A stretch of 54,255 nucleotides of DNA from Luteimonas sp. ANT-B3E (GTDB lineage: Bacteria > Pseudomonadota > Gammaproteobacteria > Xanthomonadales > Xanthomonadaceae), in contig LXQJ01000041.1 of NCBI GenBank assembly GCA_001683895.1, positions 1-54,255 of the forward strand, in the 5' to 3' direction. The position numbers and the translations under genes were made by a program. Of the stretch, positions 22,346 through 33,418 are shown piece by piece. The notes beneath the pieces were generated by a model. It saw only the letters and a program-made list of their open reading frames with translations. It made no database searches and had not been told where the DNA came from. The first letter of the stretch is position 1, and every line of letters begins with the position of its first letter.

Positions 22346-22379
22346 CAAAACGCCACCGGGCCGGCGCAGGCCCGGTGGC
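22346..22379 (-). terminator. Terminator after ftsZ
   Basis: An 11-bp perfect stem (GCCACCGGGCC / GGCCCGGTGGC, 6-nt loop) lies 21 bp after the ftsZ stop and is followed on the minus strand by GTTTTG. It should separate ftsZ from lpxC transcription at least partly. Confidence 0.75.
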
Positions 22380-22399
22380 CGAAAGGACGCTGTCGCCGG

Positions 22400-23638
22400 T
22401 CAGTCCGCCTGGCGGCGCAGGAACGCCGGGATGTCCAGGTAGCTGCTGTCGTTGCCGAAGTCCGCCGCCACTGGCGCCGGGGCGCTGTCGCCGCCGCTGC
22501 TGCGGCCGCGCAGGCTCGATGCGATGCTCGGCGCCGACGACGTCGACTCGAAGCCGTCCTCGACGAACATGCCGGTGGTGCCGTCGCGCTTGCCCTGGGT
22601 GTTGATCAGCTGCACGTGCGGCTTGCGCTGCGTCTCCTGCGCGTAGTCGGCGGTGCGCTGCGAGGCGCGGTTGGCGCTGCGGTTCAGCCCGGTGGCGACC
22701 ACGGTCACGCGGACCTCGTCCTGCATGTCGGGATCGAGCACGGTGCCGATGACGATGGTCGCGTCCTCGCTGGCGAAGTTCTCCACCGTGCGGCCGACCT
22801 CGTCGAACTCCGCCATGGTGAAGTCCGCGCCGGCAGTGATGTTGACCAGGATGCCGTTGGCGCCGGCCAGGTTGACGTCGTCGAGCAGCGGGTTCTGGAT
22901 CGCCGACTCGGCCGCGGCCTGCGCACGGTCGTCGCCGCGGGCGGTTCCGGTGCCCATCATTGCCAGGCCCATCTCCGCCATCACCGTGCGCACGTCGGCG
23001 AAGTCGACGTTGATCAGCCCCGGGCGGACGATCAGGTCGGCGATGCCCTGCACCGCGCCGAGCAGCACGTCGTTGGCGGCGCGGAACGCCTGCACCATGG
23101 TCGCGTTGCGGCCGAGCACGGTGATCAGCTTCTCGTTGGGGATCGTGATCAGCGAGTCGCAGTGCTGCGACAGGTCCTCGATGCCCTTCAACGCCACCTG
23201 CATGCGGCGCCGGCCCTCGAACGGGAACGGCTTGGTGACCACCGCCACGGTGAGGATGCCCATCTCCTTGGCCAGCTGCGCGACCACGGGCGCGGCGCCG
23301 GTGCCGGTGCCGCCGCCCATGCCGGCGGTGATGAACACCATGTCCGCGCCCTGCAGCGCGTCCATGATGATCTCGCGGTCCTCGAGCGCGGCCTGTCGGC
23401 CGACCTCCGGGTTTGCGCCCGCGCCCAGGCCCTTGGTGACGTTGCCGCCCAGCTGCAGCTGCAGCTTGGAGCCGCAGTTGCGGATCGCCTGCGCGTCGGT
23501 GTTGGCGGTGATGAACTCCACCCCGTCGACGCTGCTGTTGACCATGTGCGCGACCGCATTGCCGCCGCCGCCGCCCACGCCGATGACCTTGATCACCGCG
23601 TTGGGAGCCATTTTTTCCACGAGTTCGAAATGCGCCAT
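22400..23638 (-). CDS. ftsZ: Cell division protein FtsZ
   Basis: 412 aa. This tubulin-like GTPase forms the Z-ring. The nucleotide site has [10 protein letters not shown] and the tubulin signature [12 protein letters not shown] variable, charged linker (about 320-395) is followed by the conserved C-terminal peptide [13 protein letters not shown], which binds FtsA and ZipA. AAAGGA precedes the ATG at 23638. It lies 98 bp after ftsA and is followed by a terminator. Confidence 0.98.
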   Translation of the reverse strand: MAHFELVEKMAPNAVIKVIGVGGGGGNAVAHMVNSSVDGVEFITANTDAQAIRNCGSKLQLQLGGNVTKGLGAGANPEVGRQAALEDREIIMDALQGADMVFITAGMGGGTGTGAAPVVAQLAKEMGILTVAVVTKPFPFEGRRRMQVALKGIEDLSQHCDSLITIPNEKLITVLGRNATMVQAFRAANDVLLGAVQGIADLIVRPGLINVDFADVRTVMAEMGLAMMGTGTARGDDRAQAAAESAIQNPLLDDVNLAGANGILVNITAGADFTMAEFDEVGRTVENFASEDATIVIGTVLDPDMQDEVRVTVVATGLNRSANRASQRTADYAQETQRKPHVQLINTQGKRDGTTGMFVEDGFESTSSAPSIASSLRGRSSGGDSAPAPVAADFGNDSSYLDIPAFLRRQAD

Positions 23639-23736
23639 GTCCGTCGTCCTTTCAGTTGGTGCCGATCCGGGTGTGGACCTGTCGGCGTTCTTTTAATGGG
23701 TGTTGCGTGGGTGGTGCCGGGTGTCGCGTTGCCGCC

Positions 23737-24972
23737 TCAGAATTCGCCGTTGAACCAGTTCTTCAGTTTGTTGAGCACGCTGCCCGCGCGCCCGGCGGGA
23801 ATCACCGGCCGACGCGGATGTTCGATCTGGCTGCCCATCAGCAGCAGGCCGACGCCGGTGGCGTGGACCGGGTTGCCGACCACTTCGCCCAGGCCGGTGA
23901 CGTGCTGCGGGATGCCGACGCGCACCGGCATCTGCAGCATCTCTTCGGCGAGCTCGACCACGCCCTCCATCTTCGAGGCGCCGCCGGTCAGCACCATGCC
24001 GGCGCGGACGTGCTGCTCGAACCCCGAGCGGCGCAGCTCGGCCTGCACCATCTCGAAGATCTCCTCGTAGCGCGCCTGCACCGCCTGCGCCAGCGACTGC
24101 CGCGGCAGCCGCCGCGGCGGCCGGTCGCCGACGCTGGGCACCTGGATCGATTCCTCCGATGTCGCCAGCTGCGCCAGCGCGCAGGCGTAGCGGACCTTGA
24201 TCTGCTCGGCCTCGGGCGTCGGCGTGCGCAGCATGTGCGCGATGTCCTCGGTGACCTTGTCGCCGGCGATCGGCAGCGACGAGGTGTGGCAGATCGCGCC
24301 CTGCACGAACACCGCGAGATCCGTGGTGCCGGCGCCGATGTCGACCAGCACCACCCCGAGCTCGCGCTCGTCGCCGGTCAGCACCGCGGTGCTCGACGCC
24401 AGCGGACCGAGGATCAGGTCGTCGATCTGCAGGCCGCAGCGCTGCACGCACTTGCTGATGTTGGCCGCGGCCGACTGCGCGCAGACCACCAGGTGCGCGT
24501 GCACCTCCAGCCGCACGCCGGTCATGCCGACGGGGTTGCGGATGCCTTCCTGCGAATCGTCGAGCACGTACTCGCGCGGGATCGCGTGCAGGATCTTCTG
24601 GTCGGCCGGGATCGCGACCGCCTTGGCCGCCTCCAATACGCGGTCGAGGTCGGCGTAGGTCACCTCGCCGTCGCGGATCGGCACGATCCCGGGCGAGTTC
24701 TTGCACTGCACGTGGTTGCCGGAGATCGACGCGTAGACCGAGCGGATCTCGCAGCCGGCCATCAGCTCGGCTTCTTCGACCGCGCGCTGGATCGACTGCA
24801 CGGTGGATTCGATGTCGACGACCACGCCGCGCTTGAGCCCGCGCGATTCATGGCTGCCGATGCCGATCACCTCGATCGGGTTGCCCGGCGAGTACTCGCC
24901 GACCAGCGCGACCACCTTGGAGGTGCCGATATCGAGGCCGACGATCAGGGCCTTGTCGCCTTTGCGGTTCAT
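23737..24972 (-). CDS. ftsA: Cell division protein FtsA
   Basis: 411 aa. This actin-like ATPase tethers FtsZ to the membrane. The phosphate-binding motif IVGLDIGTSKVVALVGE is at the N-terminus, VVLVDIGAGTTDLAVF and LTGGASKMEG follow, and a C-terminal amphipathic helix (SVLNKLKNWFNG) serves as membrane anchor. The ATG at 24972 overlaps the ftsQ stop by one base (TGATG). Confidence 0.97.
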   Translation of the reverse strand: MNRKGDKALIVGLDIGTSKVVALVGEYSPGNPIEVIGIGSHESRGLKRGVVVDIESTVQSIQRAVEEAELMAGCEIRSVYASISGNHVQCKNSPGIVPIRDGEVTYADLDRVLEAAKAVAIPADQKILHAIPREYVLDDSQEGIRNPVGMTGVRLEVHAHLVVCAQSAAANISKCVQRCGLQIDDLILGPLASSTAVLTGDERELGVVLVDIGAGTTDLAVFVQGAICHTSSLPIAGDKVTEDIAHMLRTPTPEAEQIKVRYACALAQLATSEESIQVPSVGDRPPRRLPRQSLAQAVQARYEEIFEMVQAELRRSGFEQHVRAGMVLTGGASKMEGVVELAEEMLQMPVRVGIPQHVTGLGEVVGNPVHATGVGLLLMGSQIEHPRRPVIPAGRAGSVLNKLKNWFNGEF

Positions 24973-25691
24973 CAGGGGGTGTCCATGGGGGTAAGTGGCA
25001 TCGGCCAGGTCAGCGCGAAGCCGTTGGTGTAGCGCAGATCGGCCAGCGTCAGCGGCGACTGCTTCTGCGCCAGCAGCTGCGGCATCAGCCGCGCGAAGCG
25101 CGCCAGCCGCAGCCGCGCCTCCTGGTTGCCGACCAGCACCCGGGTGCCGTTGCTGAGCGTCATCGCCCAGCTGCCGCGCGCGTCCAGGCGCAGCGAGTGC
25201 ACGCCGTAGCCCGACGGGTCGAACATCGCGCTGGATTCGTTGTAGAGCGCCACCACGTCCGGCACGCGCGCATCGGGCCCGTGCAGCTGCGGCAGGCCGG
25301 CCGGCACGTCGATGCCGGCGCGCGGGAACAGCCGCCCCTGCTGAGACAGCAGGCGGTCCTCGCCCCAGCGTGCGAACGGGCGGTGCTCCAGCACCCGCAC
25401 CTCGACCACGTCGGGCCAGCGCTTGCGGACCTCGGCGTGCTCGACCCACGGCAGCGCGGCGACGTCACGCTGCGCCGCGTCCAGCCGCACCGCGAAGAAG
25501 CCGCGCTGCGCGTGCGGCAGCACCACGTCGCGCAGCCGCTCGACGTCGACGTGGCGCAGGTCCTCGTTGATCCGCAGCACGCGCAGCGGCCAGCGCTCGG
25601 CGCCGATCCAGCCGCTCACGAGCGCCACCACCGGCAGCGCGACCAGCGCCAGCGCCAGCGCCCAGGACACGATCCGCAGCAGCGCGCTCAC
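24972..25691 (-). CDS. ftsQ: Cell division protein FtsQ
   Basis: 239 aa from a GTG that overlaps the ddl stop (GTGA). Bitopic inner-membrane protein that links early and late divisome parts. One membrane segment (about 8-28, [19 protein letters not shown]) is followed by the POTRA domain ([19 protein letters not shown]) and the FtsQ/DivIB domain with [21 protein letters not shown]. Longer frames upstream are inside ddl and have no support. Confidence 0.95.
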   Translation of the reverse strand: MSALLRIVSWALALALVALPVVALVSGWIGAERWPLRVLRINEDLRHVDVERLRDVVLPHAQRGFFAVRLDAAQRDVAALPWVEHAEVRKRWPDVVEVRVLEHRPFARWGEDRLLSQQGRLFPRAGIDVPAGLPQLHGPDARVPDVVALYNESSAMFDPSGYGVHSLRLDARGSWAMTLSNGTRVLVGNQEARLRLARFARLMPQLLAQKQSPLTLADLRYTNGFALTWPMPLTPMDTP

Positions 25692-26656
25692 AGCGTCTGC
25701 TCCAGCACGCGCCAGCACAGCGCAGCGTAGTCGCAGCCCAGCACCGCTGCCGCCTTCGGCACCAGCGAGTGGCTGGTCATGCCCGGCGCGGTATTGACCT
25801 CGATCAGCTGCAGGCCGCGCTCGCGGTCGCGCATCACGTCGACCCGGCCCCAGCCGCTGCAGCCGGCGGCGCGGAACGCGGCCAGCGCCAGCGCGCGGAC
25901 GTCGTCCTCGACCTCGCCGTCGAGTCCGGGACACAGGTATTGGGTGTCATCGGCCACGTACTTGGCGTGGTAGTCGTACCACTCGCCTGCCGGCACGATG
26001 CGGATCGACGGCAGCGCGACGTCGCCGAGGATGCCGACGGTGAGTTCGTCGCCGCGCACCATCTGCTCCATCAGCAGCTCGCCGGCGTACTGCTGCGCGA
26101 ACGCGACGGCGGGCGCGAGGTCGTCGGCGGACAGCACCCGGAACACGCCGACGCTGGAGCCCTCGCACGACGGCTTGACGAACACCGGGTAGCCGAGGCG
26201 GCCGGCCGCGGCCGCGAGATCGGCGCCGCTCGCCAGGCGTTCGAAGCGCGGCGTCGGCAGGCCGGACTCGATCCACACCTGTTTGGTGCGGATCTTGTCC
26301 ATCGTCAGCGCACTGCCGAGCACACCGGAGCCGGTGACCGGCACCCGCAGCGCGGCCAGCAGGCCCTGCAGCACCCCGCTCTCGCCGTCGCCGCCGTGCA
26401 GGATGTTGAAGACCCGATCGAAGCCGGCCCTGTCGAAGCCGGTGCCATCGATGCGGTCGGCGCGCAGCGCGTCGACCAGCGCCGGCACGCCGTCGACCGC
26501 GACCGCGTCGACACCGCGCGAGCACAGCGCGGCGAGCACGCTGCCGCCCGACGACAGCGACACCTCGCGCTCGGAACTGGTGCCGCCCATCAGCACCGCG
26601 ACGCGGCCGAACGCGGCCGGGTCGTCGCCGCGCGGCGGCGGCAGCGCGCGGCTCAC
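25688..26656 (-). CDS. ddl: D-alanine--D-alanine ligase
   Basis: 322 aa from a GTG that overlaps the murC stop. It makes the D-Ala-D-Ala dipeptide for MurF. ATP-grasp fold: [15 protein letters not shown] at the N-terminus, [13 protein letters not shown] in the nucleotide-binding region, and [15 protein letters not shown] at the end with the Mg2+ ligands. Length and motifs are those of DdlB. Confidence 0.96.
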   Translation of the reverse strand: MSRALPPPRGDDPAAFGRVAVLMGGTSSEREVSLSSGGSVLAALCSRGVDAVAVDGVPALVDALRADRIDGTGFDRAGFDRVFNILHGGDGESGVLQGLLAALRVPVTGSGVLGSALTMDKIRTKQVWIESGLPTPRFERLASGADLAAAAGRLGYPVFVKPSCEGSSVGVFRVLSADDLAPAVAFAQQYAGELLMEQMVRGDELTVGILGDVALPSIRIVPAGEWYDYHAKYVADDTQYLCPGLDGEVEDDVRALALAAFRAAGCSGWGRVDVMRDRERGLQLIEVNTAPGMTSHSLVPKAAAVLGCDYAALCWRVLEQTL

Positions 26657-28101
26657 GGGCGGCCTCCGTCGAAGCCATTGGCCGCGATCTGCTGGGCGGC
26701 GTGGCCGATGTCGCCGGCGCCCATCATCAACAGCAGGTCGCCGTCCTGCAGGATGTCGGGCAGCACGTCGCGCAGCTCCTGCGGGCTGCCAACCACCACC
26801 GGGTCGATGCGCCCGCGCGCACGGATGGCGCGCGCCAGCGCCTTGGCATCGGCACCCGCGATCGGCGCCTCGCCGGCCGGGTAGACCTCGGTCAGCACCA
26901 GCGCATCGACGTCGGAGAGCACGCCGGCGAAGTCGTCGAACAGGTCCCGCGTGCGGCTGTAGCGATGCGGCTGGAACGCCACCACCAGCCGGCGCTCGGG
27001 CCAGCCACCGCGCGCGGCCTCGAACACCGCCGCCAGCTCGCGCGGGTGGTGGCCGTAGTCGTCGACCAGCTGCACGCGTGCCCCCGAAGCGGTGCGGAGC
27101 TCGCCAAGCAGGTTGAAGCGGCGGCCGATGCCTTCGAAGCGCGCCAGCGCGGTGCCGATGTCGGCGGCCGACACCCCCAGCTGCCACGCCACCGCGGCCG
27201 CGGCCAGCGCGTTCTGCACGTTGTGCCGCCCGGGCAGCGCCAGGCTGACATCGGTCGACGTGCCGTCGGGCAGGCGCAGCGCGAAGCGCATGCTGGGCCC
27301 GTCCTGCACCACGTCCGCGGCGCGCACGTCGGCGGCCGGGTCGAAGCCGTAGGTGACCACGTGCCGCGGCAGGTCGGTGGCGAGTGCCGCGACTTCGGCG
27401 TCGTCGATGCACAGCACCGCGAGGCCGTAGAAGGGCAGCCGATGCAGGAACTCCGAGAACGCCGCCTGCACGCGCGCGAAGTCGCCGCCGTAGTTTTCGA
27501 GGTGGTCGGCGTCGATGTTGGTGACGATCGCGATCAACGGGTTGAGGCGCAGGAAGCTGCCGTCGCTCTCGTCGGCCTCGGCCACCAGCCAGTCGCCGCC
27601 GCCCAGGCGCGCGTTGGCGCCGGCGGCGAGCAGCTGGCCGCCGATGACGAAGGTCGGGTCCAGCCCGCCTTCCGCCAGTACGCTGGCCAGCAGCGAGGTG
27701 GTCGTGGTCTTGCCATGGGTGCCGGCGACCGCGACCCCGCGCCGGAAGCGCATCAGCTCGGCCAGCATCTCCGCGCGCGGCACCACCGGGATGCGCTGCG
27801 CGCGCGCCTCCATCAGCTCGACGTTGTCGGGGCGGATGGCGCTGGACACCACCACGCAGTCGGTGCCCAGCACATTCGCCGCGGCGTGGCCGCGGTGCAC
27901 GGTGGCGCCGAGCGCGGCGAGCCGGCGCGTGGTGGCGCTGTCCGCGGTGTCTGAGCCCGACACCGTGTAGCCGAGCGTGCACAGCACTTCGGCGATGCCG
28001 CTCATGCCGATGCCGCCGATGCCGACGAAGTGCACGCGGCCGAAGCGGCGCGCGATGTCCGCGGTCGGCATGCCGTGGCTGTCGAGCAGGCGCCGGGTCA
28101 T
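26653..28101 (-). CDS. murC: UDP-N-acetylmuramate--L-alanine ligase
   Basis: 482 aa. It adds L-Ala to UDP-MurNAc. The N-terminal motif [16 protein letters not shown], the ATP loop [14 protein letters not shown] and [13 protein letters not shown] are diagnostic. The ATG at 28101 overlaps the ftsW stop (ATGA); a second ATG at 28071 is also possible. In most dcw clusters murG stands between ftsW and murC; here the two genes overlap directly. Confidence 0.96.
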   Translation of the reverse strand: MTRRLLDSHGMPTADIARRFGRVHFVGIGGIGMSGIAEVLCTLGYTVSGSDTADSATTRRLAALGATVHRGHAAANVLGTDCVVVSSAIRPDNVELMEARAQRIPVVPRAEMLAELMRFRRGVAVAGTHGKTTTTSLLASVLAEGGLDPTFVIGGQLLAAGANARLGGGDWLVAEADESDGSFLRLNPLIAIVTNIDADHLENYGGDFARVQAAFSEFLHRLPFYGLAVLCIDDAEVAALATDLPRHVVTYGFDPAADVRAADVVQDGPSMRFALRLPDGTSTDVSLALPGRHNVQNALAAAAVAWQLGVSAADIGTALARFEGIGRRFNLLGELRTASGARVQLVDDYGHHPRELAAVFEAARGGWPERRLVVAFQPHRYSRTRDLFDDFAGVLSDVDALVLTEVYPAGEAPIAGADAKALARAIRARGRIDPVVVGSPQELRDVLPDILQDGDLLLMMGAGDIGHAAQQIAANGFDGGRP

Positions 28102-29474
28102 GCCCGCGGCTCCGCGCCGAAACGCGGTTCGATGCGCTGGCGCAGGCGGCTGGTGCCGCGCGACGCGGTAGCGGCCGCGGCCGCGGGCACGGCGTGCGCA
28201 GGGGCGGCCGGCGCGCGCGTACGCTGCGTACCGGCACCGCCGTCGCGTGCCGCCGCCGCGGTCGCCACCGACGGCGCGTCCTCGCCGCGCAGGCGCGCGA
28301 CCTGGCGCTGCGCGCGGTCGAGCTCGTACGACACCCGCAGCAGCAGGCCGACCGCGACGCAGGTCATCATCACGCTGGAGCCGCCCGACGAAACAAGCGG
28401 CAACGTCAAGCCCTTGGTGGGCAGCAGGCCCAGATTGACGCCGATCGAGACCATGCTCTGCAGGCCGATCGCCAGCGCCACGCCGAACGCGCAGTAGCCA
28501 GCGAAGTGCCGCCGCATCTCGACGCACGTCAGGCCGATCCAGAACGCGCGCCCGACCAGCAGCGCGTACAGCGCGATCACCGTGCACACGCCGACGAAGC
28601 CGAGCTCCTCGGCGATCACCGCCAGGATGAAGTCGGTATGCGCCTCGGGCAGGTAGTTGAGTTTCTGGATCGACGCGCCGAGGCCGACGCCGGTGAACTC
28701 GCCGCGGCCGACCGCCATCAGCGCGTTGGCCAACTGGTAGCCGCTGTTGAACGGATCCGCGAACGGGTCCATGAACGACGTCAGCCGGCGCATGCGGTAG
28801 GGCTCGGCGATCGCGACCATCGCCAGCAGCGGCAGCATCACCACCACCGGCGCCGCCATCCGCGGCAGGTGCACGCCGCCAAGCACCAGCATGCCGGCGG
28901 TGATCGCCAGGACCAGCGCCAGCGAGCCGAAGTCCGGCTGCAGCACCAGCAGCGCCATCAGCGCGAGCGCGACACCGATCGGCTTGAGCATCGCGCCCCA
29001 GGTTGCGTTGACTTCGTCGCGGAACCGCACCAGGTAGCTCGACAGCCAGACGATGTACATGAGCTTCACCGCCTCGACCACCTGGAAGTTGGACACGCCC
29101 AGGTTGATCCAGCGCTGCGCGCCGTTGACGCTGCGCCCCAGCCCCGGCACGAACACCATCAGCAGGAGCACGAAGCAGCCCACCAGCAGCGCGCGGTCGT
29201 AGCGCTCGATGGTCTTGAGCTCGGTGCGCATCACCCACAGCGCCAGCGCGCCGCCGAGCCCGACGAACACCACGTGGCGGACCAGGAAATAGAACGGCCC
29301 GACCCCGAGCTCCTCGCCGATCGCGATCGAGCTGGAGCCGACCATGACGATGCCCAGCGCGGCAAGCGTGATCGCGACCCCGAGAAGCCAGGGATCGAAA
29401 CGCCCGCTGATCGCATCGAGCCGCGTGGCCTGCGAGGCGTGCACGTGCGGGGCATTTGCGTAGGTGGCCGACAT
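28098..29474 (-). CDS. ftsW: FtsW septal peptidoglycan polymerase (SEDS family)
   Basis: 458 aa, about ten membrane segments. SEDS motifs are present: [45 protein letters not shown] and [16 protein letters not shown] low-complexity Ala/Arg/Pro tail of about 60 residues extends the C-terminus. It acts with FtsI at the septum. Its start overlaps the mraY stop, where murD lies in most clusters. Confidence 0.96.
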   Translation of the reverse strand: MSATYANAPHVHASQATRLDAISGRFDPWLLGVAITLAALGIVMVGSSSIAIGEELGVGPFYFLVRHVVFVGLGGALALWVMRTELKTIERYDRALLVGCFVLLLMVFVPGLGRSVNGAQRWINLGVSNFQVVEAVKLMYIVWLSSYLVRFRDEVNATWGAMLKPIGVALALMALLVLQPDFGSLALVLAITAGMLVLGGVHLPRMAAPVVVMLPLLAMVAIAEPYRMRRLTSFMDPFADPFNSGYQLANALMAVGRGEFTGVGLGASIQKLNYLPEAHTDFILAVIAEELGFVGVCTVIALYALLVGRAFWIGLTCVEMRRHFAGYCAFGVALAIGLQSMVSIGVNLGLLPTKGLTLPLVSSGGSSVMMTCVAVGLLLRVSYELDRAQRQVARLRGEDAPSVATAAAARDGGAGTQRTRAPAAPAHAVPAAAAATASRGTSRLRQRIEPRFGAEPRA

Positions 29475-30559
29475 CACCGCACCTTCAGCGTGGCGAGGCC
29501 GACCAGCACCAGGATCACCGAGATGATCCAGAAGCGCACGATCACGCGCGGCTCCGGCCAACCCTTGAGCTCGAAATGGTGGTGGATCGGCGCCATCCGG
29601 AACACGCGCTTGCCGGTGAGCTTGAACGACGCCACCTGGATCATCACCGAGAGCGTCTCGATGACGAAGATGCCGCCCATGATCACCAGCACCAGCTCCT
29701 GGCGGACGATGACCGCGACCGTGCCGAGCACCGCGCCCAGCGCCAGCGCGCCGATGTCGCCCATGAACACCATGGCCGGGTAGGTGTTGAACCAGAGGAA
29801 GCCGAGACCGGCGCCGGCGATCGCCGCGCAGATGATCACCAGCTCGCCGGCGCCGGGGATCTGCGGGATCTGCAGGTAGCTGGAGAACACCGCGTTGCCC
29901 GAGGCGTACGCAAACACGCCCAACGCGCACGCCACCAGCACCGTGGGCATGATCGCCAGCCCGTCGAGGCCATCGGTGAGGTTGACCGCGTTGGAGAAGC
30001 CGACGATCCAGAAGTACGCGATGGCGACGAAGCTCACCCCCACCAGCGGCAGGGCGACGGCTTTGAACAGCGGGATGTAGAACGTGGTGGCCGCCGGCAC
30101 GTCGGCGGTGTGGAACAGGTACAGGCCGGCCGCCAGGCCGAACACCGACTGCAGCGCGTACTTCCAGCGCGACTTCATGCCGTTGGGGTCACGCTTGACG
30201 ATCTTCAGCCAGTCGTCATACCAGCCGATGGCGCCGAAGCAGACCATCACCGCCAGCACCACCCACACGTACTTGTTGCGCAGGTCGCCCCACAGCAGCA
30301 CCGACGCCAGGACCGTCAGCAGGATCAGTGCGCCGCCCATGGTCGGTGTGCCGGCCTTGGAGAAATGCGTCTGCGGCCCGTCGCTGCGGATCGGCTGCCC
30401 GCCCTTGTATTGCGCCAGCCGGCCGATGATCCACGGCCCCCACCACAGCGACAGCAGCAGCGATGTCAGCGCCGCGAGAATGCCGCGGAAGGTCAGGTAG
30501 CCGAACAGGCTGAAGAGCCCCTCGAGCTGCTGCAGCCAGCGGGTGAGTTCAAGCAGCAT
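29474..30559 (-). CDS. mraY: Phospho-N-acetylmuramoyl-pentapeptide transferase
   Basis: 361 aa, against 360 in E. coli. This integral membrane enzyme makes lipid I from UDP-MurNAc-pentapeptide and undecaprenyl phosphate. Recognisable motifs are [30 protein letters not shown] and [12 protein letters not shown]. The start overlaps the murF 3' end by 11 bp. Confidence 0.97.
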   Translation of the reverse strand: MLLELTRWLQQLEGLFSLFGYLTFRGILAALTSLLLSLWWGPWIIGRLAQYKGGQPIRSDGPQTHFSKAGTPTMGGALILLTVLASVLLWGDLRNKYVWVVLAVMVCFGAIGWYDDWLKIVKRDPNGMKSRWKYALQSVFGLAAGLYLFHTADVPAATTFYIPLFKAVALPLVGVSFVAIAYFWIVGFSNAVNLTDGLDGLAIMPTVLVACALGVFAYASGNAVFSSYLQIPQIPGAGELVIICAAIAGAGLGFLWFNTYPAMVFMGDIGALALGAVLGTVAVIVRQELVLVIMGGIFVIETLSVMIQVASFKLTGKRVFRMAPIHHHFELKGWPEPRVIVRFWIISVILVLVGLATLKVR

Positions 30560-31946
30560 CGCCGGCGTTCCCCTGCAGCAGCGCATCGACGATGCGGTCC
30601 ATCGCGCTTCCGCGCGACCCTTTCACCAGCACCTGTGCACCGGGCACCAGGTCGGCGCGCAGTGCTTCGGCCAGCACCGCGTGCGACTTGAACGTGCGGC
30701 TACGGTCTCCGAATGCGGACGCGGCCTGTGCCGAGAGCTCCCCGAGCGCATACAGCCGGTCGATGCCGGCGTCGCGCGCGGCGCGGCCGGCGGCGGCGTG
30801 CAGCGTGGCGCCGTCGGCGCCGAGTTCACGCATGTCGCCCAGCACCAGCCAGCGAGGGCCGGGCAGCGCCGCCAGCAGCGTGATCGCCGCGGCCAGCGAG
30901 CCGGGATTGGCGTTGTAGCTGTCGTCGACCAGCGTGGCGCCGTCGCGCAGCGCATGGCGTACCAGGCGGCCCCCAACCGGCGTCGCACCCTGCAGCCCGG
31001 CGACGATGTCCGCCAGCGGCCGACCGCAGGCAATCGCGAGCGCCGCGGCCGCGAGCGCGTTGGCGACGCTGTGGCGGCCGGGCAGCGGCAGCGCGACGCG
31101 CGCCTCGCCCAGCGCCGTCGCCAGGGTGAAATCGCTGCCGCCTTCACGCGGCGCGATGTCGCGCGCGGTGACGTCGGCCGCGGTGGTAGCGTCCAGCGAG
31201 AAGCGGAGCACGCGGCGCGCGGCGCCAGGCAGCATCGAGACGCGCGCGACGAACTGCGCCGAGTAGGCGTCGTCGGCATTGACGACCGCGACCCCGGCGT
31301 CGGCCAGCGCGTCGTAGATCGCGGCCTTGGTGTCGGCAACGCCATCCAGGCTGCCGAGCCGCTCCAGGTGCGCCGCGGCAACGTTGTTGACCAGCGCCAC
31401 GTCGGGCCGGGCGATCGCGGCCAGGTAGGCGATGTCGCCGGGCTTGCCGGCGCCCATCTCGTACACCGCGAGCGCGGCATCGTCAGGGGCATCGATGACC
31501 GCCAGCGGCAGCCCGATCTCGTTGTTGCGGTTGCCGGGATTGGCATACGCGCCGGCGCCGCGCTGCAGGATCGCCAGCAGCAGCTGCTTGACCGAGGTCT
31601 TGCCGTTGCTGCCGGTGATCGCGACCACGCGCGTGGCGCGCGTGCGCTGCATGGCGGTGGCGATCGCGCCCAGCGCGGCCTGGGTGTCGGCAACCAGCAC
31701 CTGCGGCAGGGCCGTGTCCAGCGCGCGCGACACCATGGCGGCGCGGGCGCCGGCCGCGGCGGCGACGGCGACGTGGTCGTGGCCGTCGAAGCGCTCGCCG
31801 CGCAGCGCGACGAACAGCGGGCCCGCGCCGGCGTCGCCGGCCTGCAGCGCGCGCGTGTCGGTGGCGATCGCGTCGACGGTGACGTCGTCGCCGAGCAGCG
31901 TGCCGCCGGTCCAGCCGGCGATCGTCGACAGCGGCAAGCGCCTCAT
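30549..31946 (-). CDS. murF: UDP-MurNAc-tripeptide--D-alanyl-D-alanine ligase
   Basis: 465 aa. It adds the D-Ala-D-Ala product of Ddl to the wall precursor. The ATP loop [24 protein letters not shown] and [11 protein letters not shown] are the family marks. Start ATG 31946 overlaps the murE stop (ATGA). Confidence 0.96.
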   Translation of the reverse strand: MRRLPLSTIAGWTGGTLLGDDVTVDAIATDTRALQAGDAGAGPLFVALRGERFDGHDHVAVAAAAGARAAMVSRALDTALPQVLVADTQAALGAIATAMQRTRATRVVAITGSNGKTSVKQLLLAILQRGAGAYANPGNRNNEIGLPLAVIDAPDDAALAVYEMGAGKPGDIAYLAAIARPDVALVNNVAAAHLERLGSLDGVADTKAAIYDALADAGVAVVNADDAYSAQFVARVSMLPGAARRVLRFSLDATTAADVTARDIAPREGGSDFTLATALGEARVALPLPGRHSVANALAAAALAIACGRPLADIVAGLQGATPVGGRLVRHALRDGATLVDDSYNANPGSLAAAITLLAALPGPRWLVLGDMRELGADGATLHAAAGRAARDAGIDRLYALGELSAQAASAFGDRSRTFKSHAVLAEALRADLVPGAQVLVKGSRGSAMDRIVDALLQGNAGDAA

Positions 31947-33418
31947 GCGCGCGACTCCAGCGCGGTGCTGGCGACCAGGGTGTCGTCGAACGGATGGCGC
32001 ACGCCGTCGATCTCCTGGTACGGCTCGTGGCCCTTGCCGGCGACCAGCACGATGTCGTCCGCCCCGGCCGCGCCGACCGCGCGCACGATCGCGGCGGCGC
32101 GATCGCGCTGCACGAGCACCGCGTCGGGCGCGTCGAACCCGGCGAGGATCTGGCTCACGATCGCGTCGCCGTCCTCGGCGCGCGGGTTGTCGTCGGTGAC
32201 GATGACGACGTCGGCGTGGTGCTCCGCCACGCGCGCCATCTGCGCACGCTTGCCGGCGTCGCGCTCGCCGCCGCAGCCGAAGACGCAGGTGATGCGCCCC
32301 GCGGCGTGCGCGCGCAGGCTGTCCAGCGCCTGCTGCAGCGCATCGGGTGTGTGCGCGTAGTCGACCACCACCAGCGGCAGGCCGTCGACGCCGCCGAGGC
32401 GGTTCATGCGGCCCGCGACCGGCAGCAGCCGGGCGAGCACGGTGGCGATCGCGTCGGCCGGTTCGCCGAGGGCGTGCAGCACGCCGGCCACCGCCAGCAG
32501 GTTGTCGACGTTGAAGCGCCCCAGCAGCGGCGAGCGCAGCGCGCGGCGCGCATCTCCGATCACGAGGTCGAAGGCGATCCCGGCGGCGTCCAGCACCACG
32601 CCCTCGGCACGGATCATGGCGCGCATGTCGCCGCGCGCGCTGGTGGTCACCGCGGCGATGCCGTCGGCCAGCGTGGCAAGGACGCGCGCGGCGAACGCAT
32701 CGTCGATGTTGACCACCGCCGCGCGCAGGCCGTCGCTGGCGAACAGCCGCAGTTTGGCGTCGCCGTAGGCCTGCATGTCGCCGTGGTAGTCGAGGTGGTC
32801 GCGGGTGAGGTTGGTGAACACCGCGACCCGGAAGCGGACGCCGTCGGTGCGGCCCTGGTCGAGCGCGTGCGAGCTGACCTCCATCGCCACCGCATCGGCG
32901 CCGGCGTCGCGCAGGTCGCCCAGCAGCGCGTGCACCTGCAGCACCAGCGGGGTGGTGAAGCCGGTGGGCCGCGCGTGGCCATACAGGCCGGCACCCAGCG
33001 TGCCGATGCTGCCGGCGCCGCGGCCGCGCAGCGTCCAGGCCTGCGCCAGCAGCTGCACGGTCGAGGTCTTGCCGTTGGTGCCGGTGACGCCGACGACATC
33101 GAGCTGCGCCGACGGTCGTGCATTGAACGTGTCGGCCATCGCCGCGAGGCGCGCACCGAGGCCGGGCACCGCGATCGCGTTCGAGGGCAGCGGCGCGGTG
33201 TCCGCCGGCAGCGGCGGCGCGTACAGCACGGCGACCGCGCCGGCAGCGTGCGCCTCGGCGGCGAAGCGCAGCCCGTGCGTCCCGCCCTCGCCGATCGCGA
33301 CGAAGGCGTCGCCGGGACGCACGTGGCGGCTGTCCTGCACCAGCCCGGTCACCGTGAGGTCCAGCGGGATGCCGGCCACGTCGGGCAGCAGCGTCGCCAG
33401 CGGCATCGCGCGCGTCAT
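31943..33418 (-). CDS. murE: UDP-MurNAc-L-Ala-Glu--meso-diaminopimelate ligase
   Basis: 491 aa. The ATP loop [19 protein letters not shown] and the meso-DAP specificity motif DNPR (in TDDNPRAED) are present, so the stem peptide carries meso-diaminopimelate. Start ATG 33418 overlaps the ftsI stop; an ATG four codons in is possible. If glutamate is first added in the L form (see the missing murD), the substrate supplied to this enzyme comes through a different route. Confidence 0.96.
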   Translation of the reverse strand: MTRAMPLATLLPDVAGIPLDLTVTGLVQDSRHVRPGDAFVAIGEGGTHGLRFAAEAHAAGAVAVLYAPPLPADTAPLPSNAIAVPGLGARLAAMADTFNARPSAQLDVVGVTGTNGKTSTVQLLAQAWTLRGRGAGSIGTLGAGLYGHARPTGFTTPLVLQVHALLGDLRDAGADAVAMEVSSHALDQGRTDGVRFRVAVFTNLTRDHLDYHGDMQAYGDAKLRLFASDGLRAAVVNIDDAFAARVLATLADGIAAVTTSARGDMRAMIRAEGVVLDAAGIAFDLVIGDARRALRSPLLGRFNVDNLLAVAGVLHALGEPADAIATVLARLLPVAGRMNRLGGVDGLPLVVVDYAHTPDALQQALDSLRAHAAGRITCVFGCGGERDAGKRAQMARVAEHHADVVIVTDDNPRAEDGDAIVSQILAGFDAPDAVLVQRDRAAAIVRAVGAAGADDIVLVAGKGHEPYQEIDGVRHPFDDTLVASTALESRA

